From positions 97,420,501-97,484,500 of the forward strand of contig JAZBRS010000020.1 in NCBI GenBank assembly GCA_037176725.1: a stretch of 64,000 nt of DNA. The letters are read 5' to 3'. The notes below the pieces were generated by a model, which was given only the letters and a program-made list of their open reading frames with translations, did not search any database and was not told where the DNA came from. This document shows, one piece after another, positions 10,971 through 21,250 of the stretch (its first letter is position 1; each line of letters opens with the position of its first letter). The DNA is from Posidonia oceanica. Its lineage: Eukaryota; Streptophyta; Magnoliopsida; Alismatales; Posidoniaceae. The translations under genes and the position numbers were made by a program.

Positions 10971-12060
10971 CTACTGATAGTACTTCTTGAGATAGCATGC
11001 GTTGACTGACTCTGACTGCCCAGTCTGATCCATGTCCTCAAGAATCGCTGCACCACCTGAGAATGCCTGCTTGACCACAAAGGGGCCACGCCAGTTGGGT
11101 TGGAATTTGCCTCGACCATCTGGCAGGTGGATGGCTCGCAAGACAAGGTCCCTCGACCAAAAGCTTCTGGGCCGCACCTTCTTCAGGTATGCTCTTGCCA
11201 TCCGCTTCCGGTAGCAACGAGCGTTATGCATTGCTTGCAATTTGCGCTCATCAATCAGGTTGAGCTGGGCGCAGCGGTCCTCGACCCACTCTGCTTCTTC
11301 CAGCTCTGCTTCTCGCAGGACCCACAGCGAAGGGATCTCCACTTCGACAGGTAGCACTGCCTCCATGCCATATGCCAGAGAGTACGGGGTGGCTCCTGTC
11401 GAGGTCCGCACTAATGTCCTGTATGCCCAGAGTGCGTATGGGAGCTTATCATGCCAGTCTTTGTGGGTTTCTGCCATCTTCTTCATTATCTTCACAATGT
11501 TTTTATTGGCAGACTCCACTGCTCCATTCATCTACGGCCGATATGGCGAGGATCTATGATGCTTGATCTGGTGCTTCTGCAGGTATTCCTCGATCCTCTT
11601 TGCAATGAAGTTCAAGCCATTGTCAGAGATGATTGCATGCAGGACCCCATATCGAGTGACAATGCTGTTTCTGATAAACTTCTCTATCACCGCAGCTGTG
11701 ACCGCCTTGTAGGAGGCTGCTTGCACCCACTTAGTGAAATAATCTATCGCTACCAGGATGAAGCGATGACCATTCGATGCAGCAGGGTGTATAGCGCCGA
11801 TGACATCCATCCCCCAAGTGGAGAAGGGCCATGGCGAGGACATGCTATGCAGTTCCTGTGGGGGTGCGTGCATAAGATTACCATGGATCTGGCAGTTATG
11901 GCATCTATGCACAAACTGGCAGCAGTCTGCCTCCATGGTTGACCAGAAATAGCCTTGCAACATTATCTTCTTGGCCAGCAGCACTCCATTCATATGCGGA
12001 CCGCAAGTCCCTGCATGAACCTAGAGCATAAGTGTGTCGACCTCTTGCTTGCTCATGCAG
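10971..12060 (-). pseudogene. Integrase domain of element A
   Basis: The N-terminal HHCC zinc finger is seen as HAGTC..HMNG...CHRCHNC around 12010-11905. The catalytic core follows with Asp in GMDVIGAIHP, Asp in ISDNGLNF and Glu in NGAVESANK, the DDE triad of retroviral-type integrases; the Asp-to-Glu spacing of about 35 fits. The C-terminal part has GDLVLRAIHLP-type and FQPNWRGPFVVKQ motifs and ends in NACYLKKYYQ. Stops interrupt at 11532 (a Gln in B and C) and near 12026. The segment joins downstream of the second RNase H in the same frame. Confidence 0.9.
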
Positions 12061-12252
12061 CGTAGGAGCATCTGGCTGTATGATCTTCTATATAGCTGCC
12101 CTGCCCCTAATACATACTTTGACGCCAGACGCGCCAGAGTACTTCTATCTGCTGTTGAGGTGCCAAGCGGGTGGCTGCCAGATTCGAGGAAGGCTTTGAT
12201 ATCGCAATACCAAGGCTGCTCTTTTGTCGGATCTGTCTCCTCTATGCACAGG

Positions 12253-12824
12253 CTACTCCATGCATGTAACTAATACATCCACTGCTCGATCCTCAAGTAT
12301 ACTGAGCCAGGACGCCAAGGTTGCCAACACATCTGCATATGCGTTCCTTGCTCTATTCATATACGAGAAGCGGATGCTTGCAAATTGTTCGATCAGCTTC
12401 AGCAGGTGTTCATGATATGGCACAAGCTTTGGATCCTTCGTTCTCCAATCGCCATTCACTTGGGAAATCACCAGCATGGCATCGTCGTGCACAAGCAGCT
12501 TCTGCGCCTCATGCTCGAGTGCGACCTTCAATCCTAGAATGCATGCTTCATATTCTGCTTCATTATTAGTGCATTTGAAGGTCAGCTTCCTTGCAAAGGG
12601 GATCATCTACCCTGCGGCGTGGTCAGCACCGTGCCTATGCCTCAACCCTTCTTGTTGACAGCGCCATCAAAGTACAACTGCCAATGCTCTAAGTCCTCAA
12701 GGTCCTTCTCTTCTGAGTCTTCCATTGCAAAGAGGATGTCCTCATCCGGGAACTGCGTCTGGAGAGGCTGGTATTCTGGCAAAGGGAAGTCTGCAAGGTG
12801 ATCTGCCATGGCTTGGCCCTTCAT
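12253..12824 (-). pseudogene. Archaeal-type RNase H (aRNH) domain of element A
   Basis: The segment starts with WQLYFDGAVNKKG (first catalytic Asp) and continues with IPFARKLTFKCTNNEAEYEA (catalytic Glu in the AEYEA motif) and HDDAMLVISQVNG (third acidic site). This second RNase H after the usual RT-linked one marks the Tat/Ogre lineage. It is broken by a stop near 12642, by another at 12606-12608 and by a frame change around 12606-12253. Confidence 0.88.
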
Positions 12825-12830
12825 GGCTCG

Positions 12831-14456
12831 CTACGTGACGAAGGTGATGTCATACTGAGACAACAACACCTGCCACTTAACGCATCTGCCTACCATTGCT
12901 AGCTTCTGGAAGAGGAACTTGATGGGGTCATGTCGGCATAGGAGCCGGACTGGGTATGCCATCATGTAGTGCCTCAGCTTCTGTGCAGCCCAGAAAAGGG
13001 ATAAGTAGGTCTTCTCCATTGTGCTATACCTGGCTTTGCAATCATTGAACTTCTTGCTCAAGTAGTAAATTGCATGCTCCTTTCTACCAGATTCATCATG
13101 CTGGCCCAAGATGGCGCCCATAGAATGCTGGGTGGTAGAGAGGTAGAGAAGCAGAGGTCTCCCCGGCGTGGGCGGGACCAACACAGGAGGCTTGGTCAGA
13201 AGCTGTTTGATCTTGTCAAAGGCAGCTTGGCACTCCTCGCTCCAATTGATCTGTGCATTCTTCTTCAGGAGCTTGAAGATCGGTTCGCATATAGGCGTGA
13301 GCTGTGCAATGAACCGACTGATGTACTGCAGGTGTCTGAGCAGGCCTCGCACTTCTTTCTCTGTCCTGGGGGGTGGCATGTCCACAATGTCTTTTGCTTT
13401 CATCGAGTCCACTTCAATCCCCCTTTGGCTAACAATGTAGCCCAGGAGCTTGCCAGAAGATACCCCAAATACGCATTTACTGGGGTTAAGACACAGCTTG
13501 TACTTTCGCAAGCGGTCAAAGAGCTTCCTTAAGCAGGCAAGGTGATCCTCAGGCTCTTTGGTCTTGGCAATCATATCATCCACGTATACCTCAACTTCTT
13601 GATGCATGAGGTCGTGGAAAAGTGCTGTCATGGCCCTCTGATAGGTTGCGCTAGCATTTTTCAGCCCAAATGGCATAACTTGATAGCAGAAGACACCCCA
13701 AGGGGTGATGAATGATGTTTTCTCCATATCCTCCTCCGCCATTCTAATCTAGTTATAGCCAGAGAAGCCATCCATGAAAGAAAGCATTTTGTGCCCTGCA
13801 GTGTTGTTGACTAAGACGTCAATGTGTAGTAGGGGAAAATCATCTTTGGGACTCACCTTGTTCAGGTCCCGATAATCGATGCACATGCGGACTCGTCCAT
13901 CTTTCTTGGGCACTGGGATGACATTTGCAAGCCACTCAGGGTAAAGGACGACCTTGAGGAAGTTAACACCATGCTGCTTCATGATCTCCTCTTTGATCAT
14001 GAGTAGCCACTACGGTCGCTATTGCCTTAGCTTCTGCTTTACTGGCCTTGCATCTGGGTCTAAGGGCAGGTTGTGCACAACTATCTCAATGTCCAGGCCA
14101 ACCATATCCTCATAGCTCCAGGCGAAGACATCCGCATACTCCTTCAAGAATGAGATGAATTCTGCTCTAGCTTGGGGCGACAGAAGGGCACTGATGCGGA
14201 CCTCTCTGACTTCTTCTGCTGCGCCGATGCTGACAACCCTTGTCTCCTTTTCGACATGGAGGTTGGGGCCTTCCGGATCGTCGTCGTGGGGCCGGAACTC
14301 AGGCGATGGTTCATCATTCTCATCTTCACCTGCATCATCCTCCTCTCCATATGCAATAAGCTCCGAGAGGATCTCCTTCTCAAAAGTGGGGTCTGAGATA
14401 TCGAAGGAGTGCAAGTGTTCCGCTGCTTGGCCCTGGTGATGCTTCAGGATGGTCAC
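12831..14456 (-). pseudogene. Reverse transcriptase and degenerate RNase H of element A
   Basis: The fingers/palm motifs YPEWLANVIPVPKKDGRVRM, DYRDLNK and FMDGFSGYN are present, followed by the active site Tyr-Val-Asp-Asp at 13586-13575. The RT-linked RNase H (about 13200-12900) reads LLLYLSTTQHSMGAIL, with Ser where active enzymes have the first catalytic Asp; this loss is typical of the clade and explains the extra aRNH. Stops occur at 14019-14035 (two), 13749 and 12831; three align with Gln and one with Trp in sister copies. Confidence 0.92.
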
Positions 14457-16328
14457 GTTTACCCGAGTGTTTTTATACCCTCAGCACGTGACCTCTGTCC
14501 TGGCAAGCTCCTCAGTTGGCTCTACCTGCTCTGACTCTGCTGCTGGCTTTGTTAATACTGCTGCTGCTGTTTGTACTGGGGCTAACTATGCTACTGCTTG
14601 CCGTGCAAGGGTTGTATGTGCTACTGCTTGCTGCTGTACTATTTGTGCCTACTGTATTTCTGCCTATGCATGTTGTGCCACTACCGTTGCATGTTGTACT
14701 GCCGCTGGTGTATGTTGTACTACTACTAGTGCATGTTGCTCTACTACCGCAGGTGCATGTTACTCTAACACTACTGCATGTTGCTCTACTGCGGGTGCAT
14801 GTTGCTCTACCGCTATTGCATGTTGCTCTATCACTACTGCATGTTGCTCTGCATGGGGCTCTGCATGGGGCTCTGTATGGTGCTCTGCATGGGGCTCTGC
14901 ATGGGGATCTGCATGGTGCTCTGCATGGGGCTCTGCATGGGGATCTGCATGGTGCTCTGCATGGGGCTTTGCATGGTGCTTTGCATGGTGCTCTGCATGG
15001 GGCTCTGCAACTGGTGCATGTTGTACCACTACTACTTGCTGTGCTACCGGTGCTGCTGTTGCTGGTATCTGCTATGCTATTGCATCTGTATGCTCTAGCA
15101 TGCTTGCCAAGGATACATCATGCTGGCGGCTGATTAATGTACTGCCGCCTACTCCACTATCTAAGTGTGGCATGCGCTACACGAACCATCGAGACCCACC
15201 CCCTGGCTGCAGGGTGATCAGCTCATCTAGTCTGACGGGTGCCTCGAGTGCTAGATCTTCCTCTAGGACCATGATAGAGGGATCTGTGGCCACGGCCTTC
15301 CCCTTCTTCTGTGTAGTCTCATGCTCTGCCACGTCCTGCGCTAGTGATGCAAGCTACTCCTGGAATAACTGCTCCAAGTCTCCCATAGAGAAATCAATCT
15401 GAGCATCTATAGCCGCTCTTGCCTCCTCATCCAAGGGTGAGTCGACATAATAAGAGGCCACCGGGCTTGCGGCCGGCCCTGATTCGACTGCTAGGCTTTC
15501 TGCTACTTGGGGCGTTTGCTTTGTTGCTGCTGGGTATGTTGCCAGGATCACTGCTACTGCTGGCGGGGAGGCGCAACTGCTCTTCTAGGGGGCCAATGGC
15601 TGGACCGTCATGCTTGGGGATGAAGCACCGGTGCCCGTGGGTGACAATGGTGGTCTCCCGGTAGCAGCGGCGTGAATCTTTCGTATAGCAAGATCTGCTG
15701 AGGCTGACAGCGATGTGCCTGACAGAGCCGTCTGGCTTGCTTGTGGTGCTGTCGAAAATGCAGGCTGAGTCACGCTGTCGCCTGATCCAACTGACTGTGC
15801 TGCCTGAGAAAGTGATTTCCATGCTAGTGCGGCTGCGGCCACAGGCTGACTGCTGGATAACGCCGGAGGGCGTGCTTCTGGTTCTGGTGCTGCAACTGCG
15901 ACTGTCGGCGACTTTGGTGATGCTGCAGGAAGAGGGGAAACTGTCAGTCCCACCCCAGGGTTTGCCAATTCTGCTGCTTCATTAGTGAGTGCCAAGCAAA
16001 CTGACCGGGACACAGTCGTGCTGAGCTGATCCTTACTGCTGGTTGGGGCTACCTCAACTATACCAGACTCCTCCTCATCTGAGTAGTAGTCCTCGATGGA
16101 GACCCATTCTTCCTCTGGCAACTGAGAACTTGGGCATGACGCCCGCTGTGCTGAGGCTTCATTGCTGTTAGATTCCAGGATACCTGCACTGGTGAAGTTA
16201 GTGAGGTCCTGCGGGATAGCCATCCTCTACTCCTTGGGCAGCATGCATCTGTCTTTGCTGGACTGTAGATCATATCCAAGACCTTCAGAATCTCTTCACT
16301 CTGCTGCTTTGATTGGCTCAGCGATTCC
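14457..16328 (-). pseudogene. Protease-RT linker of element A
   Basis: This poorly conserved part of the polyprotein links protease and RT. Conserved islands shared with B and C are EEWV.IEDYYSDEE (about 16090), YYVDSPLDEEARAAIDAQID (about 15440), MGDLEQLFQE and the GGGS region near 15200. It also contains an acidic stretch and a repeat-rich insert at 14760-15029. Function is unknown; in Ogre this interval is reported to hold an intron, but here the frame stays open apart from point stops. Confidence 0.7.
14760..15029 (-). repeat. 12-bp minisatellite coding His-Ala repeats in the pol linker
   Basis: Minus-strand reading gives repeated His-Ala-Glu-His, His-Ala-Glu-Pro and His-Ala-Asp-Pro. The plus strand is a run of GCTCTGCATGGG-like 12-mers, cleanest at 14848-15012. 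Element B has at the same place an Ala/Gln/Ser repeat of different sequence (35035-35290). Confidence 0.8.
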
Positions 16329-17474
16329 CTAGCTATATCGCCCGAGCGGCGCTCCCTTGACATAGCCCCATCTGTGATAGACATTTTCAACTATCCGGAA
16401 GGGGTTGCTATGAACAGCCAAGGAGTTGACACGTTCAAGATCAGGTACAGAGCTAACCGACTCGCACCGATTAACACGATACAAAGCAGCTGAAAGTTCA
16501 GGGTCAAAAGGGATAGTATGCGAAGAGATGGGTGCAACCGCCTCGATCCGCTCCTTCTCGAAGTTTTCTGCCATTACAATGATAACATCGTCGCCGTGGC
16601 AAAACTTGATCATGCGGTGGAGGGTCGAGGGGATGACTTGATGCTTGTGAAGCCAAGGGCGCCCAAGCAAGAAGTTAAAGTTAGGCCCCAAGTCAACAAC
16701 GTAGAACTCCACATCGAAGGTGACCGGGCCAATGATCAGAGGAATAATCAGAATCCCTAGAGCGTCATGGTGCGTATTATCAAAAGCTGTCATTCCCTTT
16801 ATCGCCGGAGTGATATCCTCGGCTTTGAATCCGAGCCTGGTTGCAGTGCGCAACGGGCAGACATTAAGGCCTGACCCGTTATCAACCAGCGATAGCGGAA
16901 TGCGGAAGTTTTTGTATTGCACCGTGACAAACAAGGGTTGGTTATGATTAATCCCGGCCGGAGGCAGCTCATCGCTCGTGAAAGAGATGATCTGCGGCTC
17001 CGCGATAACGCCAACCATGCTCTCCAGGGCCGCGGGTTCTATGGCTTGGGACACACGGGCAGCTTGGAACACTCGAAGGAAAGCCTCACGGTGTTCGGAA
17101 GAGGAGTGTATAAGGTCCCAAATGGAAATATCGACTTTAACCCTCCTAAGCTGGGATGTGATGTCAGTTTTGTGGTGCGGCTTTCTGGCAATAGGAGGGG
17201 GTGCTCTGGGAGTTGGCTCTACCAGACTGGGTGCAGGGGGTTGGCTTGATGCTGTAGGTGCTGCGAGTTGACTAACAGGTAGGGGTGCTGCTAGCTGGCT
17301 TGTTGGTGGAGGTGCAGCAGGTGCTGGACGGCTGGGCCTTACCACCGGTGCTACGGGTTGGTATACCCTCCCCGATCGCGTGACTTCTGTGCACGTTTCC
17401 GTGGTGTAGTTGTAGGGCACACGATGGGGGTCCCAGGTTAAGTTAATAACTGCTGGGGCCTGTGCTGCGAGCAC
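16329..17474 (-). pseudogene. Protease region of element A
   Basis: The 381-residue open segment carries, after a proline-rich part, ADISIWDLIHSS, IISFTSDELPPAG and then the aspartic protease core LVDNGSGLNVCPL (about residue 216), with the flap/second half DALGILIIPLIIGPVTFDV and FLLGRPWLH. The D-N-G-S active site instead of D-T/S-G is typical of Ogre/Tat retropepsins. It would cleave the polyprotein during particle maturation. Confidence 0.88.
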
Positions 17475-17525
17475 AAGAGGGGCTACCGGAGGGTTGGCTA
17501 GGTAATAGGGCGAGGGGTGCTGGTG

Positions 17526-18627
17526 CTAGTAGGTTGCTGGAGGCCCTCGCTGAGACCTAGCTAACAGGCTGACTGGGGGCCTACCTAAATAGGAGGCTGG
17601 AGTTTGGGCCTGAGGTCTGGCTTGAAGGTATACAGGGGCAGGGGCCTGAGGATGCATGGTAGGGCGAGCGGCAGAACGCCCTGGCCTGGCACGCGGTCGG
17701 ATCATATGGACTCCCGACTCAGAGCCAGCAATGGCCGCAGAATACAAAGCTAGAGGAAAGGGCTCCAAGGCATCATGAATGAGCTCGGAGGGGTCTACCA
17801 CAGACGTAGCAGGCCCGAAAGGGGAGAGAGAATAGATTCTCGAGGTCCCCGCGCCTTCCGGATTGAGATGCTTTGGGAGGGGTTGGTGGACAATGCTGGG
17901 ATGAGGGGGTGCTAATGCTGATGCAGGGGCTAATGCTGATGGAGGGACAGAAGAAGGTGCCTCGTGCGTGTGGATCGAAATCATTCTCGACTCGATCAAA
18001 TTCTGGATGGCGTCCCGCAAAGTGAGGCAACTGTTCGTCGAGTGCCCGGGGGCTTGATGAAAGTCGCAAAAAAGGTGCGCCTTATGCCAATGCGGAAGTG
18101 GATTTGGCAAAGGGCGTGCCTCGGGAAACCTCAAAAATGTCTCAACCTTGGGGAGGACGGCGGTTAACGGCTCCACCAGTGGGGTGAATTGACGCCGTGG
18201 TCGCCTTTGCCCCTGGGGCTGCGCTTGCCGGACTGGTGCGGCAGGATACACTGGTTGGGCGGTGGTGGTGATTTGTGGTGTGGGAGGTTGCTTACGTCGA
18301 CCCCGCGCCCATGCCTGTTCAGCTAGCGGTTCGGCCTCCCCCGCATTAAGTAGTTTATGCACCAGCACCTAGAGCAACAATAGGCTTCGGCGAGTCCTTC
18401 TTGGGCCGACTGCTGGTGGTACCACAGCTATTGCCGCTGATGTTGCTGCTGGGGTTGTTGCTGTTGCTGCTGGCGGTGGCTTGCTTGGCAAACGCAGAGA
18501 GCGCTGGGAGGTTGCTACTCCGTAGCGAACTCTCCATGCGGGTGCCAGCCCGAATCAGTGCAGAGAAGGTTGTGATAGGTTGAATACTGAGCAGAGCCCC
18601 GACAACAGGCTGCGCACCTCCGATCAC
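17526..18627 (-). pseudogene. Gag C-terminal region with zinc knuckle, element A
   Basis: Two overlapping frames (18627-18355 and 18368-17526) mark a frameshift. The part holds a Ser/Asn-rich stretch, FLRFPEARPLPNPLPHW and a compact metal site CDFHQAPGHSTNSC (C-X2-H-X4-H-X4-C), then LTLRDAIQNLI. The knuckle keeps the spacing of a retroviral CCHC box but with His at position 2. It probably binds genomic RNA. Confidence 0.75.
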
Positions 18628-20060
18628 AATCTCGAGGGACTCCTCATCAGAGGGTCTATCTCGAACCTACGAAGCGAGTGCACGCCAATGGCCGACATAC
18701 TCCCCGAACGGGGCTCACCAGGGTTCTGCTTTAATACGACCAGGTTCGCGCACTTAGGGACTAGGTCCAAGTTGAAGGAATATTGTCCCAGGAATGCCTG
18801 GCTAAGGTCGTTCCACGTCTTAATGCTGGCCATATCAAGTGAGGTGAACCACTTGAGCGCAGGGCCACTTAGACTTTGCTGGAACAAGCGGATTAGCAAC
18901 CTCTCATCAGCTTGGAGTTGAGCGAGATCTCCGCAGTATGCCTTCAGATGTGCTATTGGGCAGCCTCTACCATTGTATTTTTCAAATACCGCGATACGGA
19001 ACTTCAGGGGGAGTACCGCCTCTAGGAAGTAACAGAGGTCCCGGAACTGGTTAGACTGGTGGTCTGTACCCTGCACTTGTCGAAGTGCTTTCTCCAGAAT
19101 GGTGAACCTGTCGTCGTTAGAATCTGGAGCTGCTGCCAAAGGAGATGGTACAGCAAGGGTAGGGGCCACATACGCCGCATAAGATGCACCGAGGTGCTCC
19201 TTTAGGTCAACCATCACATCGCCTAGTGGAGCGACGGGATGGGTAGCGTATCCATGCAGGTGTGTTGTGTGTGCAGGCATGTATGCTGGGGTAGGGTATT
19301 GCTGATGCAGGGGGTATGAATAACTAGTATGCTGAGCAGTAGGTGATGTAGAGTGCTGGAGCACCAGCTGCTGCACCAGCACGGTGCTGGGCTCTGAGCC
19401 AGAGGGATGCTGCGTTCCGATCAGTCCCACAGACTGACCACCAGGTGCCAGAGGAGGATGCTGTGCTGGGTGTTGTGCATATGCAGGAGGCAGAAGCTGG
19501 GCCCCCATCGCCTGAGCAGTGAGTAGCTGAGGCGGTGGTCTGGGCAGGGGAGTAGAAGGGAATGCCTGCGACGCGAGAGCAGGTCGCAACGGAGCCTCGG
19601 GAGCAGCAGGAGTGAATGAGGGGCGAAAAGATAGAGCCATGCCCTGCAGTCTCTGGGCAGTCTCCATCAACTACTGATACTGTATTTCAGGGGACCCGTC
19701 AGTAGGTATGCTGAGTTGCAGGATCGGCAGAGGACCAGAATCAAGCGGCTGGGACGCAGATTGTCCAAGAGGCGGAGGTCCTAAGGCGTAATTCACCGCA
19801 GTAGGGTGAGTGTCAAAAGTGACATTACCCTAGAGAGGGGGAGTCAGTGGTGTCTCCGGAGCGCGGGTGGCGGTTACCAAGACAGTCTCGGCGACCGGGT
19901 CCGGCAGAGCCTGCCACTGCCCCATAGAATAAGAGGGAGGCAGCTGTACCAGAGAAGGAGATGTTGGCACAGAGGGAGTCAATGCGGGAGCCAAAGGGAC
20001 CAAAAGAGGGGCCACCTCCAGGGCAACAGGGACCTAGGAGTCACCAGCAAACTGGGCCAT
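18624..20060 (-). pseudogene. Gag N-terminal and core region of element A
   Basis: The start at 20060 is chosen because Met-Ala-Gln is conserved in A, B and C. A proline-rich N-terminus is followed by METAQRLQGMALS (about 19668) and the gag core VLPLKFRIAVFEKYNGRGCP, LLIRLFQQSLSGPALKWFTS and TWNDLSQAFLGQYSFNLDLV (19030-18740), matching the plant retrotransposon gag domain. A stop near 20037 and others upstream of 19670 break the N-terminal part. It is the structural protein of the particle. Confidence 0.85.
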
Positions 20061-21231
20061 CGCTGACCAAGAATGGGTGATCACAAGGCTACGAGAGAGG
20101 GCAAGAGGGCGAATCCTAGGAGGAGCTATGTTCGCTAAAGCGAAGTAGCTCGGAAGGGGGGATGATCAAAAGTAGGGGTCGCAGTAGGGGTGTCAGTAAG
20201 AGAAGGCACTCAAGCTCCAGCTAAGGAACTCACTGACGGACTTCTGCGCGAAAGGCAAACAAAATCAAGGGATTAGAACCCGAAAGTAAAAGCAAATGTT
20301 TTAGATGTATGATATGAATGCAGATGTATGCTTTCTAGCATGCTCTCCCTCACCAATCTAGGGTGTCCTAGTAGGCAATCTACTTTGGATGCTCAGGGGT
20401 GTACAGGTTGCCGACTCAGGCTAGGAAAAAGCAGGTCCCACGTCTTAAACCTGGCCCAAAGCTCAGGTGGTGACGTAGTGGTGCGTAGGTGGCCTTGACC
20501 CTACCAGAAGCATGGGTGGTACCCTCTACTAACACCGACACGACCCCCTGACAAGGGGGGACAGACCGATCTACTTACGCCACGCCAAAGCGCTAGGGGT
20601 AAGAGACCGGGACTATCCTTCTCAGACTGTAGGTGGACTCAGATGAGAAGAATGCATGCCCTATATGATGCTTCATGCAAATGCTTTGCGTTTTATCTTG
20701 CGTATTTTATTAACTCAAGGGGGTGCAGGTGTGTTTATAGTCTCTAGTTGCTCCTAGAGGTTCTTTTTACTTGCTGTTTTTAATTAGCCTTGGGGGAAGC
20801 AATCAGTCTCTAATTGTCCTTAGGCTTAATGCAAAAAAAAGGAAAGAAAATCACCTAGTCATGGCAAGCAGACAACACACATCATTGCAAAAGGCATGGG
20901 CATGGCATGTGTATGTGTGTGTGAGCATGATAGTGAAGGAAAAAACACTTATCATAGCAAAAAGCAGATATGCATAGCATGTGCAGGTGCAGTGGCATTG
21001 CATTGGTGCAAAAGGAAGCATTCATCATTCAAAAGGCATACATGGCGTGCCAAGCAAGTATTTAGACATGTGATGCAGGCAAGCAAAGCAGCGCAAGCAA
21101 TCATGGCATAAAGCAGATAAATAAACAAGCAAGCAGGTAAGCAGGTAAGCAGGTAAAGCAGGCGAAAGCAAAAGGCAGGCAAAACACCAAAGCAAGAGGC
21201 GAGAAGGCCAAGGTGAAAGCCGGAGTACTGC
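20061..21231 (-). other. Element A untranslated leader
   Basis: About 1.2 kb lies between primer site and gag. Conserved blocks shared with B, C and E include CTAGATTGGTGAGGGAGAGC near 20345-20365, a CCCCTTGTCAGGGGG-like block near 20540 and a GGGTTAATAAAANNNGCAAGATAAAA block near 20700. These may serve packaging or dimerisation; that is inference. No conserved frame. Confidence 0.6.
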
Positions 21232-21249
21232 TCCCCAGCGGAGTCACTA
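21232..21249 (-). other. Primer-binding site of element A (mutated)
   Basis: In element orientation it reads TAGTGACTCCGCTGGGGA one base after the 5' LTR. Against TGGCGACTCCGCTGGGGA in C it has two transitions, one in the TGG that should pair with the tRNA CCA end, so priming is probably impaired. Confidence 0.75.
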
Positions 21250-21250
21250 C

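Larger units (their letters stand above)
10971..20060 (-). pseudogene. Element A gag-pol polyprotein (broken)
   Basis: Nearly all coding segments share one minus-strand frame over about 9.1 kb (about 3,030 codons) from the conserved ATG at 20060 (Met-Ala-Gln, also in B and C) to the stop at 10971. Exceptions are two short frameshifted stretches, near 18370-18627 and 12250-12606. There is no sign of separate gag and pol frames or of an intron between protease and RT. Order: proline-rich N-terminus, gag core, zinc knuckle, protease, linker, RT, degenerate RNase H, archaeal-type RNase H, integrase. More than ten in-frame stops are present; most align with Gln codons in the sister copies. Catalytic motifs for protease, RT and integrase survive. 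The product would drive RNA packaging, reverse transcription and integration, but this copy cannot make it. Confidence 0.92.

Noticed and set aside
14449..15402. 317-codon plus-strand open frame rich in Cys and Ala
   Set aside because: It is the antisense shadow of the element A pol linker and its 12-bp repeat.
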